From contig JADMIM010000010.1 of assembly GCA_015478585.1 (NCBI GenBank), positions 1-61,321 on the forward strand: 61,321 bases of DNA, read 5' to 3'. Of the stretch, positions 1-7,397 are shown one piece after another. The notes beneath the pieces are model-generated. The model saw nothing but the letters and a program-made list of their open reading frames with translations, made no database searches and had not been told where the DNA came from. A program made the translations under genes and the position numbers. How positions within the stretch are numbered: the first letter of the stretch is position 1; each line of letters starts with the position of its first letter. The stretch comes from Thermaceae bacterium. GTDB taxonomy: Bacteria; Deinococcota; Deinococci; Deinococcales; Thermaceae.

Positions 1-15
1 GTATAAAGGAGCAAG

Positions 16-636
16 ATGAAGCGCATGATTGAAGTCGAAGATACCGGCATGGTGTTTCCTTGCGAGACCGACATAGACCGCATGGCCCAACTGGGGCACG
101 AATGGCTGACCCTGATTGGTGAAGACCCCGCCCGCGAGGGCCTGGCCAAAACTCCCGACCGCATGGCGAAAGCCTGGGCCTTTCTAACCAAGGGTTACTG
201 CGAGAGCCTCGAGGAAGTCACCAACGGCGCAGTGTTCGAGGCCGAGGGTTCGAACATGGTGGTGGTGAAGAATATCGAATACTACTCGATGTGTGAGCAC
301 CACCTGCTGCCCTTCTTCGGCACGGTGCATATCGGCTACGTGCCGGACAAGAAAATCCTGGGTCTCTCCAAGTTCGGACGCATCACCGACATGTTTGCCC
401 GGCGCTTGCAGGTGCAAGAACGGCTTTCCTCGCAGATTGCCGAGGCCATCTGGGACGTGCTCGAGCCCCAAGGCGTAGGGGTAGTCATCGAGGGCCAGCA
501 CCTGTGCATGATGATGCGCGGGGTGGAAAAGCAACACTCCAGCACCACCTCCAGCGCCATGCTGGGGTCTTTCCGCGACGACCCCAAGACCCGCGACGAG
601 TTTCTGACCCTGATTCGCCAAAGCAAAAACTTCTAG
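16..636 (+). CDS. folE: GTP cyclohydrolase I
   Basis: Homodecameric zinc enzyme that converts GTP to 7,8-dihydroneopterin triphosphate, the first step to tetrahydrofolate and to queuosine/pterins. The 206-residue length is normal for bacterial FolE. Visible family motifs are [11 protein letters not shown] (about residues 92-102, with the zinc Cys and His), LSKFGRI, and LCMMMRGV with the second zinc Cys, followed by QHSSTTSS. The start at 16 is preceded by AAAGGAG at a good distance. The gene stands alone on its strand and is followed by a hairpin at 668-692, so it may be the last gene of a unit that begins outside the window. Confidence 0.96.
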   Translation: MKRMIEVEDTGMVFPCETDIDRMAQLGHEWLTLIGEDPAREGLAKTPDRMAKAWAFLTKGYCESLEEVTNGAVFEAEGSNMVVVKNIEYYSMCEHHLLPFFGTVHIGYVPDKKILGLSKFGRITDMFARRLQVQERLSSQIAEAIWDVLEPQGVGVVIEGQHLCMMMRGVEKQHSSTTSSAMLGSFRDDPKTRDEFLTLIRQSKNF

Positions 637-667
637 TCCAGAACGCCATTCCTTCATCGCATCCTGT

Positions 668-692
668 AGGGCCGACGCGCAGGGTCGGCCCT
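668..692 (+). terminator. Hairpin downstream of folE
   Basis: A 9-bp perfect stem (AGGGCCGAC / GTCGGCCCT) with a 7-base loop lies 32 bases after the folE stop. There is no clear T-run, so termination is inferred. Similar TAGGG...CCCTA hairpins occur at 12344-12369 and 23796-23822, so it may also belong to a small palindrome family. Confidence 0.5.
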
Positions 693-747
693 GTCCATTT
701 GCCGCAAAATCAAGTTCCCTCTCCCAAAGGGCACAGGGGCTAAAACT

Positions 748-767
748 ATTGACAATAACTTGTCAAT
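748..767 (+). promoter_or_regulatory. Palindromic operator of the MarR-type gene
   Basis: Perfect inverted repeat ATTGACAA - TAAC - TTGTCAAT ending immediately before the first possible ATG at 768. The left arm contains a consensus -35 TTGACA (749-754), and a -10-like CATACT lies at 775-780. MarR-family dimers usually bind such palindromes and repress their own promoter; autoregulation here is inferred from position. Confidence 0.6.
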
Positions 768-785
768 ATGCCAGCATACTGTCAT

Positions 786-1295
786 ATGCCTGAACTGTCC
801 GCCAAGGGCGATGCGTTCACCGAGCTGGTTGTAGAAATCTTCCGTGTCAATGGGCTCATCCTCGAGGCCGGAGATCGCATCGCCGCTCCGGTGGGCCTGA
901 CCAGCGCCCGCTGGCAGGTGTTGGGCATCGTAGAGCACGGTTCTATCCCCGTCGCCAACATTGCCCGGCTAATGGGCCTGAGTCGGCAAACCGTACAGCA
1001 GACCGCGAACAGCCTCGAGCGCGAAGGCTTCATCGAATTCGCGGATAATCCGCACCACCTGCGGGCCAAGCTGATACACGTCACTGAGAAAGGGGAAAAG
1101 GCGCTGGTGTACGTGCGGGAGCAACAAGCGGTCTGGGCCAATGGTATAGGGGGTGAGCATGACTTAGAACGTTTGCGGGGGGCGCTCGAGGTGTTGCGTG
1201 GCTTGAGGGGTAGCCTCGAGGGGAACAATCCGTCCACAACCAAGAAAAGGAGAGCCAGCCATGAAACTCAACCATCTCAACCTGACCGTCTCTGA
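786..1295 (+). CDS. MarR family transcriptional regulator
   Basis: Winged-helix repressor of the MarR family. The body shows the typical order: a dimerisation helix, then LTSARWQVLGIVEH, the recognition helix region IARLMGLSRQTVQQTANSLE, and the wing around NPHHLRAKLIHVTEKGEKAL. An in-frame ATG also exists at 768, but it touches the operator palindrome and has no ribosome-binding site; the ATG at 786 follows a -10-like hexamer at a distance that suits a leaderless transcript, so it is preferred. The 3' end overlaps the following VOC gene by 35 bases, which points to one transcription unit and to control of that gene. The ligand is unknown. Confidence 0.85.
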   Translation: MPELSAKGDAFTELVVEIFRVNGLILEAGDRIAAPVGLTSARWQVLGIVEHGSIPVANIARLMGLSRQTVQQTANSLEREGFIEFADNPHHLRAKLIHVTEKGEKALVYVREQQAVWANGIGGEHDLERLRGALEVLRGLRGSLEGNNPSTTKKRRASHETQPSQPDRL

Positions 1296-1602
1296 TGTAC
1301 CGGCGACCAAAGCGTTCCTGGAAAAGTATTTCGGGCTCTCGAGCCAATGGGTCAGCAACGAGGAAATGGCCTTCCTCCGCGACGATAACGGTATCGTGCT
1401 CTCCCTCATGCGGGGTGACGCGGTGAAGTATCCTGGGATGTTCCACGTGGGCTTTATACAGGAGAGCCGGAAGCGAGTAAACGAGATTAATCAGCGCTTG
1501 GCCCAGAACGGCTTTAAGGTAAAACCGCCAAGGGAGTTTCACGGCTCGTGGACCTTCTATCTCCAGGCTCCGGGGGGGTTTACCGTCGAGGTGCTGTGCT
1601 GA
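1261..1602 (+). CDS. VOC (glyoxalase/bleomycin-resistance fold) protein
   Basis: Small 113-residue protein of the vicinal oxygen chelate superfamily. It begins MKLNHLNLTVSDVPATKAFL, a typical first beta-alpha-beta unit, and ends APGGFTVEVLC, where VOC proteins usually place the last metal-ligand strand. Family members are metal enzymes or binding proteins for antibiotics and electrophiles; no substrate can be read from the sequence. AAAAGGAG lies 9 bases before the ATG. The overlap with the MarR gene suggests a regulator-effector pair, perhaps a detoxification response. Confidence 0.85.
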   Translation: MKLNHLNLTVSDVPATKAFLEKYFGLSSQWVSNEEMAFLRDDNGIVLSLMRGDAVKYPGMFHVGFIQESRKRVNEINQRLAQNGFKVKPPREFHGSWTFYLQAPGGFTVEVLC

Positions 1603-1678
1603 AATTGGATTCGTCAGGGTTGGCATCAGGGTTTGTAGGTGGAGCAACTCGAGCGCGGCGGACAGCGGAAACTAAAAC

Positions 1679-2743
1679 ATGACCCTTAGCGATATTGCCC
1701 ATCTTCGACTGCACAACCAGCACCTCACCCGGCCAGTCTTCAATAAACCGGGTGAGGTGGTGCGTTCCCTCGGTGCGGTGCAGGCGCAGGATTACCTGGC
1801 CTCGCTGTGGGCCGTGGGGCTGCGACTACCAAACGCCACCGAGGCCGATGTCGAACAAGCTATTGCCAACCGGGAGATGGTTCGCACCTGGCCCATGCGC
1901 GGCACCATTCACTATGTAGCCCCCGAGGCCGCACGCTGGATGCTAGGGCTGCTCACTCCGCGCGTCATCGCCCGGAGCGCGGGGCGGTATCGAGCGCTCG
2001 AGCTGGACGACAGCGTGTTTTCCCACAGCCGAAGGGTCTTAGAGAAAGCCTTGCAGGACGGTAAGCTGCTCACTCGAGGGGCGATATGCAAGCTGCTCGA
2101 GGCCGAGGGCATCGTCACCGCCGAAAGCCGGGGCTTGCATATTTTGGGGCACTGGGCGCAAAAAGGGCTAATTTGTTTCGGCCCCAGGGCGGCTAAACAA
2201 CCGACCTTCGTGTTGCTGGACAGGTGGATTCCGAGGTCTAAAACCCTCGAGCGCGACGAGGCTTTGGCCCAACTGGCCCGGCGCTACTTCAAAAGCCACG
2301 GCCCAGCCACCCTGCAAGATTTCGCCTGGTGGTCGGGGCTGACGGTTGCTGATGCGAAGGTGGGTCTCGAGCCGGTCAAGCCAGAATTCACCCACGCTGA
2401 CGTGAACGACGTGACGTACTGGTTTATAGATAACGTTGGTAGCGGCGAAATCGCCCCCCAGTTGTTGCCCTTTTTCGACGAATTTCTGGTGGCCTACAAA
2501 GACCGTGGCGCAGCACTCGAGCCCTCACACACGCCGAAAGTCAATGCTGGAGGCGGCTTACTCAACCCTACCGTCGTGCTGAATGGCCGAGTGGTAGGCA
2601 CTTGGAAGCGCACCTTCAAGAAAGACACCGTATTTATTTCTCTAAACCTCTTTATGCCCCTCAGCAAAGTCCAAACCCAAGCCGTTCATGCGGCTGCTGA
2701 GCGCTATGGCAGGTTTGTGAAGATGATGGCTATGGTGAATTAG
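1679..2743 (+). CDS. HTH_42 winged-helix protein, AlkZ/YcaQ-like DNA glycosylase candidate
   Basis: A 354-residue member of the winged-helix DNA-binding family PF06224. Its N-terminal region has VQAQDY at residues 34-39; the Gln-x-Gln of this motif corresponds to the catalytic QxQ described for Streptomyces AlkZ, a glycosylase that unhooks interstrand crosslinks (the AlkX subgroup has QxD). VRTWPMRGTIHYV and the C-terminal VLNGRVVGTWKR also fit the family. I infer DNA-alkylation or crosslink repair. The TAG stop codon is formed by the left end of the repeat at 2741-2842, so the C-terminus may have been trimmed or changed by that insertion. No clear ribosome-binding site is present. Confidence 0.8.
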   Translation: MTLSDIAHLRLHNQHLTRPVFNKPGEVVRSLGAVQAQDYLASLWAVGLRLPNATEADVEQAIANREMVRTWPMRGTIHYVAPEAARWMLGLLTPRVIARSAGRYRALELDDSVFSHSRRVLEKALQDGKLLTRGAICKLLEAEGIVTAESRGLHILGHWAQKGLICFGPRAAKQPTFVLLDRWIPRSKTLERDEALAQLARRYFKSHGPATLQDFAWWSGLTVADAKVGLEPVKPEFTHADVNDVTYWFIDNVGSGEIAPQLLPFFDEFLVAYKDRGAALEPSHTPKVNAGGGLLNPTVVLNGRVVGTWKRTFKKDTVFISLNLFMPLSKVQTQAVHAAAERYGRFVKMMAMVN

Positions 2744-2842
2744 AGCAGTTTTCGGTAAAAATCAGAGAACCGCGATAGAAAGCCCGCACCAAGCTTCCCT
2801 TTGCTGCTAGGAGTAGCAGCAAAAATAGTGGAAACTGCGATA
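2741..2842 (+). repeat. MITE-like repeat, copy 1
   Basis: About 102 bases starting TAGAGCAGTTTTC and ending GAAACTGCGATA, with an internal palindrome around TTGCTGCTAGGAGTAGCAGCAA. Its ends match the copies at 11596, 17216, 17493, 39613, 42695 and 58407. It supplies the stop codon of the gene to its left. Confidence 0.75.
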
Positions 2843-2881
2843 AAGGGTCAAGCGTTCACCCTTTGTTCACCGGGGCCGCAC

Positions 2882-2887
2882 TAGACT
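2882..2887 (+). promoter_or_regulatory. -10 hexamer, leaderless promoter of ABC exporter
   Basis: TAGACT followed by 7 bases and then the ATG at 2895, the geometry expected when transcription starts at the start codon. No good -35 is visible at the usual distance. Confidence 0.5.
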
Positions 2888-2894
2888 GTCTCTC

Positions 2895-4685
2895 ATGAAT
2901 CCCCCATCCTCCCCCAAGCCGCGCCGCGACCTTGGTCAGTTGCGCCGCTTGTTGGGCTATACCAAACCCTACCGGGCTGGGCTGGTGGTGGCGATAATCG
3001 CCACGCTGGTCTCGAGCGGCTTCGGCCTGCTGTTCCCCCAAGTCATAGGCCGCCTGATTGATGCCTCATTTCTCAAGATTGGCTCGGCGGATACTGGCCC
3101 GCTAGACCGCACGGTTCGGCTCTTGATCGGGGTTTTCGCCCTGCAAGCCTTGTTCAGTGCGATTCAGAGCTATTTGCTCTCCCGCCTGGGAGAAGGCGTG
3201 GTGGCCGACCTGCGCCGCACGGTTTACGCGCACCTGCTCACGCTTTCCCCACGATTCTTCGAGGCCCGCAAAACCGGCGAAATCACCAGCCGCCTAACCA
3301 GTGACATTTCAACGGTGCAAGGGGTGGTTTCCAATGCCCTGGTGCAGATTTTTAGCCAGACCCTGACCCTGGTGGGCACGGTGATTATTTTGTTCCTTAC
3401 CAACTGGCAACTGGCCCTTTTGATGCTCTCGATTGTGCCGGTAGTGGTGTTGGCAGCGGTGTTCTTTGGGCGGCAGTTGCGCAAGGTTTCCAAAGAGTTC
3501 CAAGATCGTGTGGCCGATGCCAACGCCCGTGCCGAAGAAGCCATCGGCGGGGTGCGGGTAGTGCAGAGCTTTACGGCTGAGCCGATAGAATCCCGCCACT
3601 ACTCCGACCTCATCGGGGCCTCGTTTGCGGTGGCCCTACGCCGGGCTCGGATTCGGGCGACCTTCAACCCGGTGGTATTTTTTGCCATGTTCTCGGCTAT
3701 CGCCATCGTGTTGTGGTTCGGCGGGCGGCTGGTGATTGCGGGGGCACTTACCCCCGGTCAACTGGTCTCGTTTTTGGTCTATACCTTTAGCGTGGCGGCG
3801 GCGGTGGGGTCGTTTTCTGGTTTGTTTAGCCAGTTTCAGGAGGCACTAGGGGCTAGCAGCCGTATCTTTGAGTTGTTGGATGAGCAGAGTGAGCTAAAAG
3901 AGGCATCCAGGCCCCTCAAACTCCAGAACGTACAGGGCCAAGTGACCCTCGAGCACGTCAGCTTCGGCTACGGCGACCGAGGTTTGGTGCTCCAAGACGT
4001 GAGTTTAGGGGCCAAACCTGGCGAGGTGGTGGCCCTAGTGGGGCCGAGCGGGGCCGGGAAGAGCACCCTGATTTCGCTGATTCCGCGTTTTTACGACCCT
4101 ACTTCTGGGCGTATCCTGCTCGATGGAAGCGATATTCGTGAGCTTACGCTGCGCGACTTGCGGGCCAATATTGCCCTGGTTCCCCAAGAAACCCAGCTTT
4201 TCTCGGGCTCGATTGCCGAAAATATCCGCTACGGCAAGCCCCAAGCCTCGGATACCGAGGTGGTCGAAGCCGCCCAGGCCGCCAACGCCCACGAGTTTAT
4301 CAGCAGCTTTCCAGAAGGCTATAAAACCGTGGTTGGCGAGCGCGGAGTCAAGCTCTCGGGAGGGCAGCGTCAGCGTGTCGCTATCGCCAGGGCTCTGCTC
4401 AAAAACCCACGCATCCTGATTCTTGACGAAGCCACCAGCTCGCTCGATTCGGAGTCGGAGTCGCTGGTGCAGGAGGCCCTCGAGCGGCTAATGCAGGGCC
4501 GCACCACCTTCGTGATTGCCCACCGCCTCTCGACGATTCGGGGGGCAGACCGGATTGTGGTACTCGATGGCGGGGAAATCGTGCAGCAGGGCAGCCACGC
4601 CGAGCTGCTGATGGCGGGCGGGCTCTACAAAAATCTCTACGAGTTGCAGTTTGCTGATTCCATAGCTACCCGCATTCCTGGCTGA
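2895..4685 (+). CDS. ABC transporter, fused permease and ATPase (MsbA/BmrA type)
   Basis: A 596-residue half-transporter that should act as a homodimeric or heterodimeric exporter in the cytoplasmic membrane. Six hydrophobic segments fill residues about 25-310. The ATPase follows with Walker A GPSGAGKST, Q-loop VPQETQLFSG, signature LSGGQRQRV, Walker B ILILDEATSSLD and switch His in VIAHRLSTI. All catalytic residues are present. The substrate cannot be told from the sequence; lipid or drug export is usual for this group. No second half-transporter gene is adjacent, so homodimer formation is more likely. Confidence 0.93.
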   Translation: MNPPSSPKPRRDLGQLRRLLGYTKPYRAGLVVAIIATLVSSGFGLLFPQVIGRLIDASFLKIGSADTGPLDRTVRLLIGVFALQALFSAIQSYLLSRLGEGVVADLRRTVYAHLLTLSPRFFEARKTGEITSRLTSDISTVQGVVSNALVQIFSQTLTLVGTVIILFLTNWQLALLMLSIVPVVVLAAVFFGRQLRKVSKEFQDRVADANARAEEAIGGVRVVQSFTAEPIESRHYSDLIGASFAVALRRARIRATFNPVVFFAMFSAIAIVLWFGGRLVIAGALTPGQLVSFLVYTFSVAAAVGSFSGLFSQFQEALGASSRIFELLDEQSELKEASRPLKLQNVQGQVTLEHVSFGYGDRGLVLQDVSLGAKPGEVVALVGPSGAGKSTLISLIPRFYDPTSGRILLDGSDIRELTLRDLRANIALVPQETQLFSGSIAENIRYGKPQASDTEVVEAAQAANAHEFISSFPEGYKTVVGERGVKLSGGQRQRVAIARALLKNPRILILDEATSSLDSESESLVQEALERLMQGRTTFVIAHRLSTIRGADRIVVLDGGEIVQQGSHAELLMAGGLYKNLYELQFADSIATRIPG

Positions 4686-4774
4686 TATCAACTTTAGTTT
4701 CACCGAGCTACCAGCCTGGCTTTGGCTTTACCCCTAAGCGCAGGCTAATTTCGCTGGGTAGAGTGGAACTGAAG

Positions 4775-5581
4775 ATGAATCCCCTCACCGCACTGGCCCG
4801 CCCCCTTGACTTGGCTTACCCTTCCAACCGCTGGGCCGTAGGGCTGACCTTAGCGGGCTTCGTACTTATAGGATTGCTGACCCATTCGGGCCTCGAGGCC
4901 ATCGCGGGAGCATTGTGGGTGTTTGCGACCTGGGCCCTGGGGCGTGAACTCGATCCCGACCAGCCCCGCACGGCCACCTCGAGCGCCGGATGGCTGCTCT
5001 TTTTGCTGGTTCTGGCCCCAGCTTTGCGGGTCTACATGGTTCATGGCATGGCTGTTACGGGTGCTCTGATGATGGTGGCACGGTTGTTGGGCCGTACCAC
5101 CGGCCTGAAAACTACCCCGCTCGACTTGTTCACGCTGGTCTTGATGACTCCCCTGCTGGGCTTGGTAGGCTCCAAAGCCCTGTGGCCACTAGGGCTGGCG
5201 GCAGGAGGGGCGCTGTTTCTGGATGCGGCCTACGACCAAAAGCCCCCACGGGGCTGGCTGGGATTAGGTCTGGCGGTGCTGGGCGGGGTTTTTCTGGGCT
5301 GGCTGGGGCCAATCTTTAGGCCTGGGCTACCCGACGGATTCTTCTGGGGTTCGGTGCTGATTGGGGTTTTGGGGTGGCTGGGACTGTTCTTGCGTCCCTA
5401 CCTGCCGCAAACCCCTGCCGATAGCGCAGAGCCGCTCGAGGCCGAGCGTATCACCAGTTCCCGGCGTGTAGTGGCCCTGGTGGGGCTTTTACTTAGCTTC
5501 ACCCTGAGCCCGCTAATAGTGCTTTCGGTGGGGTTAGTGGGCCTGATTGGTTGGGTTCTCAAGCGACCAGTAGGCCAATAA
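4775..5581 (+). CDS. Polytopic membrane protein of unknown function
   Basis: About 268 residues, nearly all hydrophobic, with eight or nine likely membrane spans (for example WAVGLTLAGFVLIGLL near the start and VVALVGLLLSFTLSPLIVL near the end) and a short charged region around residues 220-235. I do not recognise the family. A GTG at 4763 would add four residues; the ATG at 4775 is preferred because TAGAGT (4759-4764) lies 10 bases before it and could be a -10 element for a nearly leaderless message. It is separated from the ABC gene by about 90 bases, so a functional link is not established. Confidence 0.75.
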   Translation: MNPLTALARPLDLAYPSNRWAVGLTLAGFVLIGLLTHSGLEAIAGALWVFATWALGRELDPDQPRTATSSAGWLLFLLVLAPALRVYMVHGMAVTGALMMVARLLGRTTGLKTTPLDLFTLVLMTPLLGLVGSKALWPLGLAAGGALFLDAAYDQKPPRGWLGLGLAVLGGVFLGWLGPIFRPGLPDGFFWGSVLIGVLGWLGLFLRPYLPQTPADSAEPLEAERITSSRRVVALVGLLLSFTLSPLIVLSVGLVGLIGWVLKRPVGQ

Positions 5582-5748
5582 CTGGCGTTTTTGCCTCGTT
5601 ATGACCAACGTTACGTAGACGTTGCAGCGGTGAGGCTGTGCCCTATGTCTCCATAACGAAAAATCTGAAACTGGTTTATGCGTCGGGAAAACTCCGGGTA
5701 ACGGGGGCTTTATGCTATAAAACCTATAGTTTGGGCAGTTGAGGATTT

Positions 5749-6984
5749 ATGAAAAAGGTCAAAACCTGTCGTTCGTGCGGATCGGGAGAGCTACTGCCCT
5801 TTCTGAGTTTGGGCCACCTGCCGATTCCCGAGGTACTGGCCCTCGACCGTCTGGATATGCAGGAAACACGGCTGCCGATTGAGCTGGGGTTTTGCAAGCG
5901 CTGCCTGATGGTGCAACTGCTGGGAGAGTCGGCCCACGACCCCACCCGTCTGCATGGCAGATTGCAGCCCCTGGGCTTGCCCACTGAGCCCCACCGGGGC
6001 AAGAAAGCCCCCCCTGAGGATAGATGGGTGGGGCTGCAACCCGGAGCCCAAGTCTTGTGTTTACAAAGTATTCCTCTGGAAGACTTGCTGCGCTTACGAC
6101 AGGCGGGTATCGGGGTGCTCTACATTGAATCGGTTCCCGAACTGGCCCGCCAAGCTCAGGCCAGAGGGATTCCCACTCGAGCCGAAATCTTTGACCGCGC
6201 CAGTCTGGAGCGTCTTCAGCGCGAGGGGTTTCAGGCCGATGTGATCTGGCTTGGCGAGGCTTTAGCCCATGCCGCCGATCTCAACAGCTATCTCGAGGGG
6301 CTTACCTCCCTGCTGGGCGAACGCGGAACCCTGGTACTCGAGCTGCCCAACCTGCGGGAGTGGTTGGGGAGGCGGCAGTTCAACTGCTTTAGCCAGCGCC
6401 AACTGCACTATTTCTCGGCTCAGGCTCTGCAAAATCTACTGCGCCGTCACGGTTTCTGGCTGAACGACCTGCAAACCAGACCCGACCGGGCTTTGTTGGC
6501 CTATGCCAGCCGGACTCGGTTCGCCGAACCCCTGCCACACCTCGACGAGGAGCAACGCCTGGGTCTGGCCAATCCGGTCTACTATCAGGAGTTCGCCTCG
6601 GCGGTGGCCTCGGTACGCGAAGCCCTGTTGGTTCTGCTCACCGAGCTAAGGGCCAGGGGCCGCCGCATCGCGGCGTATGGTGCAGGTGAACCTGGCAGCC
6701 TGATGCTCAACTTCGTGGGTCTGGGGCGGGAGATTGTAGAGTTCGTGATAGATAACGATCCAGCCCGCCAGGGGCGGTATGTGCCGGGGGTGCGCATTCC
6801 TATCTATGCTCCGGGTCGTCTGCTGGAGGAGCGGCCCGAATATCTGCTGGTGCTTTCTGGCTCGCACAGCCCGCTCGAGGATAGCGAGTTTGTGGCTCGA
6901 GGCGGTAAGCTGATTGTCCCCCTGCCTTACCCCGAAATCCTCAACCCCTCCGCCAAAACCCCCCGCCTCCAAGTTGGAACCTGA
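5749..6984 (+). CDS. C-methyltransferase-like protein with degenerate catalytic domain
   Basis: 411 residues with the architecture of sugar C-methyltransferases: an N-terminal zinc site (CRSC at residues 7-10, CKRC near 50-53), a middle Rossmann methyltransferase domain, and the C-terminal domain with GRRIAAYGAGEPGSLMLNF and VIDNDPARQGRYVPG. In active relatives the SAM loop reads like EIASNDG and the active-site segment like YHEHLSYFS. Here they are LCLQSIPLED and FSQRQLHYFS, so the glycine-rich SAM motif and the Glu-His pair are gone. It may be a non-catalytic paralogue or have a new role. GAGG precedes the ATG. The DUF202 gene follows after 13 bases. Confidence 0.75.
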   Translation: MKKVKTCRSCGSGELLPFLSLGHLPIPEVLALDRLDMQETRLPIELGFCKRCLMVQLLGESAHDPTRLHGRLQPLGLPTEPHRGKKAPPEDRWVGLQPGAQVLCLQSIPLEDLLRLRQAGIGVLYIESVPELARQAQARGIPTRAEIFDRASLERLQREGFQADVIWLGEALAHAADLNSYLEGLTSLLGERGTLVLELPNLREWLGRRQFNCFSQRQLHYFSAQALQNLLRRHGFWLNDLQTRPDRALLAYASRTRFAEPLPHLDEEQRLGLANPVYYQEFASAVASVREALLVLLTELRARGRRIAAYGAGEPGSLMLNFVGLGREIVEFVIDNDPARQGRYVPGVRIPIYAPGRLLEERPEYLLVLSGSHSPLEDSEFVARGGKLIVPLPYPEILNPSAKTPRLQVGT

Positions 6985-6997
6985 ACAACCTAACCCG

Positions 6998-7360
6998 ATG
7001 CCCGATCCCCGTAACTTTTTTGCCGCCGAGCGCACCTTGATGGCCTGGGTTCGTTCGGGGCTGGCGGTAATGGGGCTAGGGTTTGTAGTGGCTCGCTTCG
7101 GCCTGTTTTTGACCATTCTGGCCAGCGCCGCCGCCGATAGAACCCATCGCGTCCACTGGCCTTCCAGCGTTCTGGGCATCGCGCTGGTGGTGCTGGGGGC
7201 AGCAACCATACTAGCGGCCCTCTACAACCATCGGGCCTACCTGCGCTCACTCCCGCCAGAGCACCTTCCCGAGCTGCCCATGCCCTGGCTCACCTCGTTC
7301 TTGGCCCTGGCGGTAGGGGTAGTGGGACTTTTGTTGGCGGTGTATCTGGCAGTTGCATGA
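6998..7360 (+). CDS. DUF202 (YidH-like) membrane protein
   Basis: 120 residues. The N-terminal RNFFAAERTLMAWVRSGLAV matches the DUF202 signature (R-x3-A-x-ERT-x3-W-R-x2-LA), followed by three hydrophobic segments (around residues 17-43, 50-70 and 98-118). The family function is unknown; it is a small inner-membrane protein. The chosen ATG lies 13 bases after the stop of the upstream methyltransferase-like gene, consistent with one transcript. An upstream in-frame ATG would run into that gene and add a proline-rich tail not seen in the family. Confidence 0.85.
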   Translation: MPDPRNFFAAERTLMAWVRSGLAVMGLGFVVARFGLFLTILASAAADRTHRVHWPSSVLGIALVVLGAATILAALYNHRAYLRSLPPEHLPELPMPWLTSFLALAVGVVGLLLAVYLAVA

Positions 7361-7384
7361 CGATGTGGTTATAGCCTAAAGTGC

Positions 7385-7390
7385 TAGACT
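7385..7390 (+). promoter_or_regulatory. -10 hexamer, leaderless promoter of rel
   Basis: TAGACT, 7 bases before the GTG start of rel, identical in sequence and spacing to the element at 2882-2887. No convincing -35 is seen. Confidence 0.5.
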
Positions 7391-7397
7391 TATCAAA

